Made by a program: the position numbers and the translations under genes | Notes under the pieces: generated by a model | Told to the model about the DNA's origin: nothing | The model's database searches: none | What the model saw: only the letters and a program-made list of their open reading frames with translations | Shown: in pieces, positions 51,600 through 63,080 of the stretch | Numbering within the stretch: position 1 is the stretch's first letter | Layout of the letters: each line of letters begins with the position of its first letter | Assembly: GCF_000512585.2 (NCBI RefSeq) | Contig: NC_089242.1 | Coordinates: forward strand, 3,100,001-3,164,000 | Reading direction: 5' to 3' | Source of the DNA: Kwoniella bestiolae CBS 10118 | Lineage: Eukaryota; Basidiomycota; Tremellomycetes; Tremellales; Cryptococcaceae | DNA length: 64,000 nucleotides

Positions 51600-54500
51600 A
51601 TGTCTCATCACTATCAACAAGCGCAATACTCTGATAATAACGGAGGAGGATACGGTAACTCGTATGGGAACAGTTATGGTGGCGGGTACAGCGATGAACC
51701 ACAAGGTGGTAATTATGGTAACAACTATAGTGGCGGAGGCGGGAACTGTGAGTATATGTATTCATCGTGCGCAATCTTAACAAAGTACCATAGCATACTC
51801 TTGGCAGAAATATCAATGCTGACTTTTGGTCTCTCTACTATCCACGCTATTCACACTATCACTACCCTACCCGACCACTAACACTTGTCCTTTCTTCCCT
51901 CATCTTCCCCTCCTATAACGATATCGCCTGCAACGATGGTCAAAATCGACTCACCCTCCTTTGTTTACTTCATTGTGATACGCCCTTCGACCGCAATTTC
52001 TTGGTCTACTTTGGAACGTCCATCTCATCGCATTCACACCTACCCCGCCCCCTTTGCATCCCACAATCATCGCTTCACTCTGTACATACTCCTACCACAA
52101 TCTAACTCTACAACATGTCTCAATCAAAATTATATCCTGAAGCCTACCCAATGTCATCTGGAAACCCCAATGCAGCATACAGCAGCGATGGTGTAGGCGC
52201 AGGTGGATATCAAACCAAGAAGAAGAGGAACAAGTGGTTATGGATTGGTCTACCCATCCTATTGATCATCATCATTATCGCTGCTGTGCTCGGTGGTGTT
52301 TTAGGGTCAAGAGCGAGCAAAGACAACGACAGTTCCACTTCTTCCTCAAGCTCAAATTCAGGTGGCAATAGTGATAACACAGGTGTCCCATCTGGCGTTA
52401 GCAATGTCAACACTGCTGGCGCTACTAGCACAGGTGCCGATGGTCAGAGGTATCTCGCTATCGCCACTGATAGCGCCTATCTGCTCCCTGTTTACGCTAC
52501 CGGTGTGAGTTCATATACCCATTCTCACCTACGAGCAGTGTGCTGATCGTCTAGAATAGACCGCTACTGCTGGATACTCTGCTCCTACCGTTGGTTCTAG
52601 CAACGGCTGGCCAACCGACCCATCGCCCCCATCCAACTCTTCTATCCGAGCCAATCCTCGTCTCGCTCCCGGCTACAAGTGGGACGCTTTGAACGGTGGC
52701 CTTATCTCCAAAAACCTATATTTCAAACAATGGAATGCTACTATCGTTCAAAATGCCAGTGATACTCTTGGCGATGACCCCACTCCATACACCGAAGATG
52801 GTGGTCTGTCCGGATCAGGTGTACTTGACGTAGCTAGAGAGATCAAAGTCAAGGTCAAGAACTGGGCTTATGCTTACAAGGTCACCAACGAAACCAAATA
52901 CGCCGATAGAGTATGGCTAGAACTTCAAACCGCTGCCGGAAATAACTCTGCCGTAGCCTTCGGTGCCGATGATGGCACACGATGGAACCCAGCGCACTTC
53001 TTGGATGTTGCTGAGTTCTGTGCCGCTTTCGCCATTGGATACGATTGGCTTTACGAGTTCTGGACGGACGAACAGAGGGACGCAATCATGTGGTCTATCC
53101 TCAACCTCGGTCTTAGATTAGGTTACAACGCTCTTTCTGGCGATTCCAGCGCTTCAACGTATAGCTGGTGGGCCGGAAGTCTTACTGGCAACACCGAAGT
53201 TAACGGAAACTGGAACTGTGTCATCAACGCCGGTCTCACACAAGCTGCTATCGCTATCATGGATAGAGATCAATCCGGTCTTGCCGAAAGGGTCCTCGCT
53301 CTTACCGTGCCAGACGCCTACAACAACTGTTTCCAAGGTCCCGATTCCGCTGGTACTTGGGCCGAGACTTCCGATTACTGGTATTTCGGTACCACCGGTG
53401 CCGCCGAGATGGCCAACGCTTTGATCTCAGCCTACGGTGATGATAGGGGTCTTGCCCAATCCAACCCTGGTTTCAACCTTACTTCGGTCTACCACATTTA
53501 CTCTCAAGGTATGACCAGTAAATTCAACTGGGGTGACCATGGACCCAACAAGTACTCCGCCACTGCCAACTCCCTTCTCCTTTGGGCCAACGTATTCGAC
53601 GCACCAAGATACGCCTTGTACCAACGAGACCACATTGACGCTTCTGAACCATGGTCTATGTTCTGGTACGACCCCGCCACGACCGGTACATGGTGGGATG
53701 GATTGGCTTTGGACCGACACTTCGATGATCAAGAGAACCAATGGGCGACTGCACGATCCACCTGGTCAGACAACTCTGGTACCTACTGGGGAATGAAGGC
53801 ATCCAAATTGCAGGGACACCAAACCCACGGTGATTTGGATGTAGGAGATTTTGTCCTTGATGCGATGGGTCAACGATGGGCCGGTGAATTGGGTTCGGGA
53901 CAATACCTGTCCGATGGCTACTTCTCGAACGAAAATCAAGATTCTCAGAGATGGTTGTACTACCGAAAGAGGACTGAGGGTCAAAACACCTTGTTGATCA
54001 ATAGCTTGAACCAAAATGTCGATGCTGCTCCTACTGGAAATTTCGGTTCGTCCGGTACCTCCCAGGGACCCGCTCCTTCGTTGACTGTTGAGACGGACGA
54101 TACCGCGTACTTCTGGACCGATATGACTTCTGCTTATAACGGGTGAGTATTCCTTTCACGTCATACCTGCTTCATCGGATGTGAGATATGGGGTGTAAGC
54201 TGATGACGGTCTTGATCAAATGAAATAGTACCGGCGGTGTTAAACGAGGTATCCGATTCCTCAACGGCCGAAAGCAAATCCTCTTACAAGACGATGTGAC
54301 CACCTCACCAACCCTCCAATGGAGGATGCACACCAACGCCACTGTCACAACCAACCAGGCTACCGCAACCCTCGCCCTCGGTGGCGAAACACTGGTCGCC
54401 TCCATCGTCCAAGGACCTTCCGGAGCGACATTCTCAACCGCTTCACCCACTCGGTTGTCAACTGATCCTGCCCTTCCCACGGGGGATATCAACCAGGACC

Positions 54501-54661
54501 AATCCAATGACGGAGTCACTGTGCTCACGATTGACGTGGCTGATGGCGGATCGTTCAGTCTACAGGTGCTTTTCACCCCTCAGTGGGGAAGTGGGTTCAC
54601 CGCGCTGGATACTGTTAAGAATGTAGCGCTGGATCAATGGAGCGTTACGAGTCATAATTAG
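51600..54661 (+). CDS. type II membrane heparinase II/III-like protein
   Basis: A surface protein with a heparinase II/III-type fold, a family of lyases acting on uronic-acid polysaccharides. Exon 1 (51600-51747) encodes a Gly/Asn/Tyr-rich tail. The next exon from 52143 joins in phase (GGGNSYPMSSGN). A Lys/Arg stretch (TKKKRNKW) precedes a single transmembrane helix (LWIGLPILLIIIIIAAVLGGVLG), so the N-terminus is cytosolic. A Ser-rich stalk follows, then an (alpha/alpha) toroid-like domain (NPAHFLDVAEFCAAFAIGYDWLY, NWNCVINAGLTQAAIAI, WAETSDYWYFGTTGAAEM) and a beta-rich C-terminal part (HQTHGDLDVGDFVLDAMGQRW) with the His/Asp of the family. About 840 residues, four exons. The substrate is unknown; a capsule or wall glucuronan is a guess. 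Confidence 0.82.
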
Positions 54662-55449
54662 TGTGATGGCATACCATCACATGAAGGTGAGGGGAGGATG
54701 AGAAGGGTGACGAACGAACGATGCGGAATCAACTTACATACTATGATTATCTCTTCTTTTATACACTCACGCTCAGCTCGATGCCGACATCATATACATT
54801 CCTTTTTTCTCCTTAGTCAATTAGTTAGTATTTCCTGATGATTTCTCAATTACTCTTATGGACGGTTATGAACACGAGTATGAATATACGTTTTCTTCGG
54901 TTCTGCAGACATAAGCACATGTCATGTTGCATCTTGCCCATCCAACACACGGGACATCGATATCACATCCATGTGAAGAACGAGGGTCGTACTGTACATC
55001 TGATGACACTGTCTGTACGAATCGTTGTATATGACTGACTCAAGACAGATTTAAGGGCTCCTGTTGGAACGTATCTCCTTTGCGATACACAATCACTAAA
55101 CAGGATGCTCAGCCTCTCGATATGAAAACAAGCATGCATGAATGTCCAATGATCGTTTGTATGTATTGATACCTAATCAAGGGAATGGAAATGGGTATAC
55201 TATGAGAACAAGGATAAGGGGAGAAACAGAGTGATCAAGGATCTCTATGGGACTTTGGTATATAAGAGAGTCAAGGAGAAAGATGTGACACTGTATGTTG
55301 GTGATGGTAAAAATACAATTTGGTTGACTGGTCGTTGAAGCTGCTTATCGTTTGAGCGGAACAAGAACCGCTGGTCAGATTTAATCCACGCGAGATGAGG
55401 TTCTACCAATGTATGCGAGTCTTTTGGGTTTTGGGTCAGGTTGATTGGC
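54662..55449. other. tail-to-tail intergenic region
   Basis: Between the convergent heparinase-like and GT61-like genes; AT-rich, no gene or RNA seen. Confidence 0.5.
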
Positions 55450-57692
55450 TTATTCTGAATACTCTGATTCGGTCATTTCGCGCGATTGCGATTTCTCAGG
55501 TTTCTCCACCAATAACCTCTGGACGATCAGGTCCGCAACGACTTTACCGTCTATCAAGGGGGAGTTACAAGTCAGCTCTGCTCTCGTACCTTAACAATAG
55601 CTCGCGGGAGAGAATCAGGACAATCGCAAGTTACGTCCTAGAAGCATTGGGTAGACACATTAGAAAGGAGAGACTCACTCAGCGGAATCTCATTCCCCTG
55701 GAAACCCTCAGGATAAGCCACCTGCGGCGTATCAGGCGCAGTAAACGCCTGATCGTCCCACATTCCATAATGCCTTATCCCCAACGCTCGACAGGTGAAC
55801 TCGTAATCTTCTGCGAATCCTCCGGGGAAGAAAAACTCGATGACGGTCGATCGAGGATTCTGGTTGTTCATCCATAATAAGTGGGTGAGACCGTTGCCGT
55901 GTACACCCATCATGACTGTTGTTCGGGCTGATAGGCGGATTTGCTCGTCTCGTGAGAGTTTGTCCATTGAGACGATGTTTACCTGTGGGGTAGGGGGAAA
56001 GATTTAGTAGGAGTACGATGTGATGAAATAGGTGGGGGGACAGTCAAACAGAAATATGATAGGTGCCAGCGTTCGTGTTAATGACACATCGCAGACCAGG
56101 TAAGATGGATGTATGGCATAATTGGTGATGCGAAATGTGGTCATGACGAGCGCACGAAGAGAGTGTTATTCGAAGAATTGTTTGATTTGCTAGAAGACGG
56201 AATCATCCACTCACCTCCCAGTTGTATTTCTTCTCCAACTCCTTCAACTCCTTCACCAAACTCTCATGACTTTCCTTTAACAACATCCGTCTGCCCCATT
56301 CCTGCCTACTAACATAGGTTATAACTGGTTTACCCATTTTCGCCTGTTTCTCCTTTTTCAGCTTCTCCAATAACTCCTCCTTCTCTTCCACCAAAGCTCC
56401 CTCCTCCTCTTCCAGCGCAATCAGATCCACATCAGGCTCAGCGTCCAACCCAATACCCAAACCAATGTCACCCGCCAGATCATTCTCTGCATTCCCACCA
56501 CCTACAAACTCAATGAGGTTCTTCCTGATAGGGGACCACCAGTATTTGGATGCTTGAAGGGTTACAGCTTCCGAGGCTGTCCTCCAGGTTTTTCCAAATT
56601 CCGGTCCTCTGAACGCAGCGGCCCTATCGGCAAATACTACTCTCTCCAGGATGAACGCTCGGGTGGTATCTGCCCGGTCTAGGAAATCGTTCTGGTACTC
56701 GTACGACATGGAAGGGAAGATCGCACGCGATAAGAAGGAATTCATCTTGGCGTAATCGTTCCATTTCCCAGCTGACACATGGGGCATGATCATTCTGGAT
56801 GGTGAGGGTAGATGCGTTATACCTTGAGCGTTTATAGTCGGGTCGAGGGAGGCGTAGGTCCTCCATAATCCTACTAATAGCTCTGCGGCGAAGTGGTAAT
56901 AATGATCTAAGAATTGAGAGGGATCGTTGACCAGGAAGGATACGCCTGAAACTAGAGAGGCGGAGTTGCCCCATAGTCGCTTGGCCTCGGAAGGGAAGAT
57001 GATACGCATGTCTTTTTCTGTTGGTTCTCTACGTGCGAAAAGTTCAGAGATCAGAATCACGACTTCCAACTTTTCGTCTGAAGAACCCCATAGCTGCGTC
57101 AGTATGACAGTAGATCCACTCACCTTCCCTTGATTGACTCCTCGTCATTCCATATCTCATTACCCGTACTGACCATCAACCTCAAAAGTGGTATTGACGA
57201 TGGATTATCCGTCACTATATACCAAGTACCGTTGAATAGATATATCTGGTCAAATACCGTCCATCCTATATACGACAAGACAAAACCACGTCAGCTTTGA
57301 ATGTCGCCTGTCGTTGCACATCATCGTCAAAGATCCGGTATTGAGTTGGTAAACAGCGCAAACGTACCAGGCGCATGAGCCAACACCTGCGTCATAGTCT
57401 GTCCACCCTCCTCATCCCACTTGATCTTCGCCTCGGACATCCCAGCAATCCTCGAAGTCTTAGAATGCAGCTCATCTACCCAATCTTCGTTTCCCTCCAC
57501 CCCAGCCCCGTAATTACTACCTATCCTACTATTCCTACTACTATCAAAACCTATTGTGTACCCTGATCCCGGTCCTCGAGAAATGGTGCTTGAGAAGGTC
57601 GATGATAAGTCGAATTGGATGATTAGGACTAGTATCGTCGTCAAGACTAGCACGAGGATCATCTCGCGACGTGTTGGGTGGAAGGATGCCAT
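55450..57692 (-). CDS. GT61-family (DUF563) glycosyltransferase-like protein
   Basis: Type II Golgi-style membrane protein: MASFHPTRREMILVLVLTTI gives a short basic cytosolic tail and signal anchor. The luminal part has VLAHAPGWTVFDQIYLFNG, VSGVSFLVNDPSQFLDHYYHFAAELLVGLWRTY and ITYVSRQEWGRRML, then ARTTVMMGVHGNGLTHLLWM and VIEFFFPGGFAEDYEFTCRALGI, the pattern of GT61 glycosyltransferases (MGVHGAGLTN...E in relatives). In fungi these add xylose, GlcNAc or similar sugars to glycans. An acidic/coiled-coil insert (about 20 Glu/Lys-rich residues, EEKEELLEKLKKEKQAK) splits the catalytic region. The final exon (stop at 55450) adds a short tail ending ESEYSE. About 640 residues. A role in wall or capsule glycans is inference. 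Confidence 0.82.
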
Positions 57693-58552
57693 TTTGGGTC
57701 GGAGGTGTGGTGAAAGGGTAAGAGAGAGAAAGAGGATATGAAATGGGTTGGCGTGTTACGATGTGACCTATTTACCAAAAGATGTGATTATATGCGCGTG
57801 CGATGATGTGTTGATGAAGGTATGATTGTGTGAAGATAACACGTAAAGCTTGCCTCGCCTGTCGAGGAATAGCCCGTTGTCGTGATGGATGCCAAAGGAA
57901 TGTAGATGTGTGTTCTGCTCTGTTGTCGGATCCGCGTAGCGTCCCAGCGGTGCTATTGTCAAGGACAGTATAGACAATTATTGATGTTGGATATGTAGGT
58001 ATCAATCTGGCCTGAGCAGAGATGTCTTTGCAATCAATAAGGATGAATGAGAGTGTGATTCAGTATCGTACTCGTAATTTGTGAGCTATGAGGGTAAAAA
58101 TGTGTTAATTTTGCATGGATGCAGGTTTGGGCGTAAAAATAGGTCACATCCCCACAACACAGCCCCTGAGTGTACAGATCATTACCAATATTCGTAATAA
58201 CGTTGTAGCTTAGTGAACTACAAACGGGACGCCAATCGTAATGAGCATTACAAAGCTGTGCTGCTAAAACCAGTCTAGTCGGAGAATTCGCTTTTAACGT
58301 CGCGTTTCAGTTGAATGCGACCGTGAGCTTTTTGTCTTGCCTTGAATTGATTATTTGTGTTTGTGGTAGCAATCCAGTCGTACACCCAAGATGATAGCGT
58401 GTCTTGAGACAGGTCTTTCTCTATCACTGAATCAAGACTTCTACAGCTGTTCTTGCTTTCGGCATCCGCAAGACTCCATCTGCTGACTTGCCTGGATGGA
58501 ACATGTCGAGAGAGACATCCCCTACTCGAAAGATTAAAAAGCTCATGCGTAC
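57693..58552. other. intergenic region between GT61-like gene and 5S rRNA gene
   Basis: GT61 promoter and 5S 3' flank. A small hairpin (TTGTAG ... CTACAA, about 58203-58224) is visible; no coding sequence supported. Confidence 0.5.
58536..58540 (-). terminator. RNA polymerase III terminator (T5)
   Basis: TTTTT on the minus strand, 12 bases past the 5S rRNA 3' end. Runs of four or more T are the usual Pol III stop. Confidence 0.7.
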
Positions 58553-58670
58553 AACTACAGCACCCGGGATTCCCAACTGGTCCCCCACGTTGGTACTGAC
58601 CGGGCGATATCTAGCTTAATTCCCTGGAGCTGACGGGACAGGATGCTTTATAGATTCTATGGCCGTAGAT
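58553..58670 (-). rRNA. 5S ribosomal RNA, single dispersed copy
   Basis: The 118-base minus-strand sequence from ATCTACGGCC to GCTGTAGTT aligns end to end with fungal 5S rRNA as I recall it: ACGGCCATAG near the start, AAAGCA, GTCCCGTC, GGTCAGTACCA, GTGGGGGACCA, GGGAATCCCGGGTGCTGT. The helices close with base-pair-preserving changes: helix I (CTACGGC with GCTGTAG), helix II (ATCTA with TAGAT), helix III (CCTG with CAGG) and helix V (CCCGG with CCGGG). Length, intact pairing and the following T5 argue for a working gene rather than a decayed copy. It differs at many positions from the Cryptococcus-type 5S I remember, so it may be a variant. The rest of the rDNA is not in this window. Confidence 0.85.
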
Positions 58671-59044
58671 GAAGTCTGTTGGAACTGCTTGAACTGTCTG
58701 ACCTGCCGTACGAAGGGCGGTATGGGGTATGCATGTTTAAGTAGCAGGTAACCACAGTGAACCATCGTGGACTTTGCAGCTGACAACAAAGCGCTGTTCT
58801 GTCAATTTTATAACCTCATGCGCTCGCTGATGACCCGTCGAATATCGCTCAAAGCATTATATTCATATATTATAAGTTTACCCATCCGTTCAAAAGACTA
58901 CCACCTGGGCCATACTATAGCTACATAAGTTAGCGTGTATCTGTACATGAGAGAAATGATCAATTAATTATGTTATTATCGAATTCAAAAAGCAGATAAT
59001 TTAGGATGTATTCAGTTCGTATAGATCATTTGTCATCTTCAAAT
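58671..59044. other. intergenic region between 5S rRNA gene and aquaporin 3' end
   Basis: 5' flank of the 5S gene, then an AT-rich 3' flank of the aquaporin gene. No second 5S copy or tRNA seen. Confidence 0.5.
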
Positions 59045-61205
59045 CTAATATCTAGGAGCTAGATCAACGTGATCCCTCTGACCTGCTCCGGCTGTACCAT
59101 GGGTGAAAGGCATATTATGATTATGGTGATCGTGGCCATGACCTTCAGCACTGCCACCTCGAGTAACTGAAGTATCTCGAGAAGACTCGACGGGCGCAGT
59201 GGAGTAGGCCCCTTGAGTATGAGCTGGGATAGTGTTGTTCCCAATAACGTGGATGTTGCCCCTACCTAACCCTGACTCATCGATCGATTTCTTGTTGTTG
59301 TACCCGTTTCCACTGGTAGGAGCACCACCGACGCCAGCCTGATCTTCGTAGTAGGTAGATTGGGATCTCCTGGGGCGGGATTCCGCCAATTGAGCTAGGA
59401 GCTGTTCAATCCTGTCTAAACGAGCTTCAAGAGGTCCGGGATGTCTATCCAGGTCGAATACCTGATTTCCAATGGAAACCACCACAGAGTCAGTCCCTTA
59501 CCGTACATATCGAGGTCCGACAATTGGGAAAAGGGATGGGACGGTGATCGTCAAGTCACTCACCGCCTCAGTAGGTCCAGCAGTTAACAGATCACCCAAA
59601 CCCGGTCCAGTAACTGCCAAAGTCCTCCCGGCAGACTCGGTAGCTTTCTCCTCATCTCCTCGGGGAGGTAAAGACGTACCAGGAGGAGCGACGACAAGTG
59701 GTTTAGGGGAGGTTTCATCCGCGTCGGACTCCGGGCCAAGGACAGTCTCGTATTGAAGCCATTTCTATGACATCATCAGTCTGTCAGCCAAAGGTTCGCT
59801 ACAGGATTGACTTTTGCGAAAGACAAACACAAGACTCACGAGCATCTTGTAGAACCCTGCTGCGATGATAGCTCCCAAGCAAGGTCCAAGCCAATAAATC
59901 CAATCTACCACCAAATGATCCAGTCAGTGACCTTGAGAGAGCGATCAAAGAGACACAAGAAAGGCGACTCACGATACCCCGAGAAAGTCCTCAGTACTAC
60001 AGCAGGTCCGAAACTCCTTGCTGGGTTGAGAGATCCACCGGTATAGTACACTCCAAGCAATTCAGCTACGAACAAGGCCAATCCGATACCGATGGGTGCG
60101 ATAAATGTAGCTTTGTGTTTCTCAGCTGCCAGCAGGAGGATCGCAAGCATAAGCCTGATACGATGACATGCTCGTCAGCTCGAATTCTACCATTCAGGCT
60201 TTGCGAAGATACAAGATGGTTCGGATCGATCACTTACAAAGAAGTCAGGAACATCTCAATGAACAACCCTTGAGCGATTGACGTTCCGCCCCCCAAAGTA
60301 GTTCGAACGTTCCTGCATGAATCACATAAAGTCAGTCAACTCACTTATCAACAGTCGATCGACAGCTTCCACTCACAAAGTACCAGGCGTGATGGCTTGT
60401 ATGATAGCAGCGCCCTATCAACCACAAGAGTATGAGTTGTAATACTTCCAACATTGACAAAGAGAAACGAGATACATACGGTGATACCTCCCAGGATCTG
60501 ACTGAAAGTCAGAAGCGCGCCTCGTAAAGGAGTGAGCGCACCGACAAGTACCATACCGAGCGATACGGCGGGGTTGAACAAACCCCCAGAGACTCTGAAG
60601 AAGATCCAGGCGTTGACAGCTAGGGAGAAACCGAATGATAAGGCGATGTATAACCTTCACGTTGTAATGGGTATTGTCAGTCTATGGTCACCTTAGAGCG
60701 AGCGCACGTACAGAATTGGGTCAAACGGAATCACTTACAAATTGGAGGTATTCACTGTTGCAGCTGCTGTATTATCCTGTCCGGCGGTGGTGGCTCCCGT
60801 TACCGAAGTGGTGGGGATGAGAGCGACGCTGTGTAGCGGCAAGACGAAGCGAGTGGTCAGTTGCATAATCTCAATTTGCCATACATCGAGAGAGGAGACA
60901 TGAACCATGTTTTTACTCACTTTGTACCTCCCAAAGCGAAGATCATGAACAGTACTGTCCCCACATATTCACCGACCATAGCTATGAAGTCTATACCATC
61001 GATCAAGTATCATATCAGTCAGAAGCCAATTCCCTCGATCAGACGGATCGGACCAAACGACAAACCACTCACGATTCTTGATAGCCAGCGTAGCGGGACC
61101 TTGCTGAGGTTTCTTCAAATGCCATGTTACGGGATTCCTCCTTCCCCTCCGTGCGACGGTCGCAGGGTCGGTCGTCGTGTCTTTGTTCGTGCGGGGCAAC
61201 GACAT
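59045..61205 (-). CDS. aquaporin (MIP family), orthodox water-channel type
   Basis: Six-helix plasma-membrane channel. The start at 61205 gives a basic cytosolic tail (MSLPRTNKDTTTDPATVARR). Helix segments include EYVGTVLFMIFALGGTN, LLYIALSFGFSLAVNAWIFF, GLFIEMFLTSLLMLAILLLA and IGIGLALFVAELLGVYYTG. Both pore boxes are intact: GLFNPAVSLG and SLNPARSFGP. Ser after NPAR, rather than the Asp usual in aquaglyceroporins, favours water over glycerol transport. The C-terminal extension after helix six is about 190 residues: Pro-rich, with a short coiled-coil-like helix (LEARLDRIEQLLAQLAESRP) and a His-rich patch (GHGHDHHNHN). Roughly ten exons, about 500 residues. A TATATATATA box at 61283-61292 is 78 bp upstream. 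Confidence 0.93.
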
Positions 61206-62305
61206 CTTGGTATCTGACTAGATCAGGTTTCGGGTACTGTATAATGATCAATGTTCAGAGACATATAAGAATGCAGTGTTGCTATATATATACCATTCCC
61301 CCTTTGTCGAAGGTTAGTCACTCGCTATATGAGATGACATGATGCCCAGTAAAAAAAGCATTAATACAATGTACGAAAAGACGTCATGATGCCGTGAATG
61401 CTTTCCTTGTTCTGCTGGTAGAGATCGCCATCTCCTGTCTGTTGAGGATGCATTCAAATACCGTCAACTTCAAGCACACTTATGTAAGGTTGACACAACA
61501 CCGTGTCATACGTCCATACACTCGGTGAGGAAGTGATGGAAGGCTTGCCAACGTATAAAGTAAGAAAAAACAAGTTGATCGAGAAGAAACGAAAAATGCG
61601 AAATCGCTATTTTTGTCGATCATGGATCTGCGTCACAGGAACGAGACGAAACGGATCACCGAGAGAGAGATTTCGGACCTTCAGTGCATTGCATCGGAAT
61701 TACAGCTGGCATTAATCTTGAAGGACACAATATCGTATCATGCGTTACTACCACCGATGACATCTGAGGGTATCACTTGTGTCCATGCGTATCATACCGT
61801 ATAACATCGTTGCCTCTCTATTGATGGATCCCACGAGTGCTCCTGGTGTCACCTCACCAGTATTGGCGTGGTCTTGTTTTTGGCTACACGTCTTATTGCT
61901 GAGATACAGACGGTGTGTGCTTCCACGCAGGCATGGGAGTATCCAAGCATCCTGCTCATGCATCTTTGCATGGCTGTGCATTGGAGTCGAGTCGAGACCT
62001 TTCTGCTCTGGTGTCATCTGACGTCAACGCATAAATACACTAACCATCAGGAACGGACCATGCTATTTTGAACACGGAACCTCTCATTTCTCAGCGTCCG
62101 ACTGTCGTACACGTGTATGATGAGTACGACACAGTTGGGTATGGCGTCATCTCTTATCATTTCTCAGGTGGAGACTTAGAGTATCTGCTATCTGTGTATA
62201 TATATATGGGGTACACTCCATCGTGGGTGCAAGTCATCCACTTCTGCCCAAGCTATACTTCAATTCAGTTCATATCAAATCAAGCAATTGAAATTAACAA
62301 TCACA
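61206..62305. promoter_or_regulatory. divergent promoter region, aquaporin and small hydrophilic protein
   Basis: 1.1 kb shared upstream region. Aquaporin side: TATA at 61283-61292. Small-protein side: CACGTG at 62110-62115 and TATATATATAT at 62197-62207, about 100 bp before its ATG. The short frames between them show no splice continuity. Confidence 0.55.
62197..62207 (+). promoter_or_regulatory. TATA box of the 62306 gene
   Basis: TATATATATAT about 100 bp upstream of the ATG, followed by ATGGGGTACA. A strong TATA box fits a highly inducible gene. Confidence 0.5.
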
Positions 62306-62666
62306 ATGGCCGAAAACGTTGGAAACACTGGTGCTCCCGCTGGGACTGCTCCCGCTGGAACTGGTCAACAAGATTTCCTTGGTACGTCCAGTATCTATCA
62401 CTATCCTCCTGCAAATACTTGCAATGCTGACGGCGGTGGATGTGATTGTAATAGACAAAGGTGTCGACTACGGACTCAAGCAAACCGGACACGGTCAATC
62501 TGCTAGTACCACCGAGAAGATCTCTGATGGTGTTAGATCAGGATTCAAGAAGGTGAGTCTATATACTCGACACGTTCCCACGCTGCTTTTCATCGGGGCA
62601 CGCTGACCTGTGAATTGGGTTGTCCAGCTTACCGGAAAGGACGTTCCTATCCAAGATAAGCAATAA
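62306..62666 (+). CDS. 70-residue hydrophilic protein, possible stress protein
   Basis: Three exons splice cleanly: MAENVGNTGAPAGTAPAGTG...FL, then DKGVDYGLKQTGHGQSASTT...SGFKK, then LTGKDVPIQDKQ and stop. The N-third is Gly/Ala/Pro/Thr-rich; the rest is a charged, helix-prone segment without Cys, signal peptide or membrane span. The pattern (DKG..., helix, KKLTGKDVP) is like small fungal proteins often abundant under stress or in stationary cells, but I cannot name a family with certainty. The strong TATA box and CACGTG upstream fit inducible expression. Confidence 0.75.
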
Positions 62667-63080
62667 TTGTATCAATGAAGCAAATAAGGAAGATTGGAAG
62701 AAGTTTGAATATTCTCATGTATAGCTTGTAGCGTATGAAGCGAATGAATTCATGTTGATATGCAGCTGCAGTGCCAATATCCAGAGTCAGCATGAGCTCA
62801 AGTCGACAACGTATCTCAGAGCTACCAGTCAGTCGTTCGATCTATCATCAGAGTCTGCCTACCAATATCTCCTGAGAAATAGGTGCTTTTCGTTCATATT
62901 CGATGAGATATGAGGGATTGCATTATTGCATGCTATGAATATGAAATCTATTTGACTCTATGTGAAGATTCTATGAACACAATCTGATTGCTATTGGCGG
63001 TGATGATCACTGTTTTTTCGTTTTTTTATTTCGTTTACTGAATGCTAAAGCTACACTTATCTCATACCATAATGGCAGAT
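62667..63080. other. tail-to-tail intergenic region
   Basis: Between the convergent 62306 gene and the HAD phosphatase gene; AT-rich with T-runs near 63015, no gene seen. Confidence 0.5.

Noticed and set aside
57772..58005. Short minus-strand frames upstream of the GT61-like gene
   Set aside because: No splice continuity, signal or domain; two overlapping frames of similar length suggest chance.
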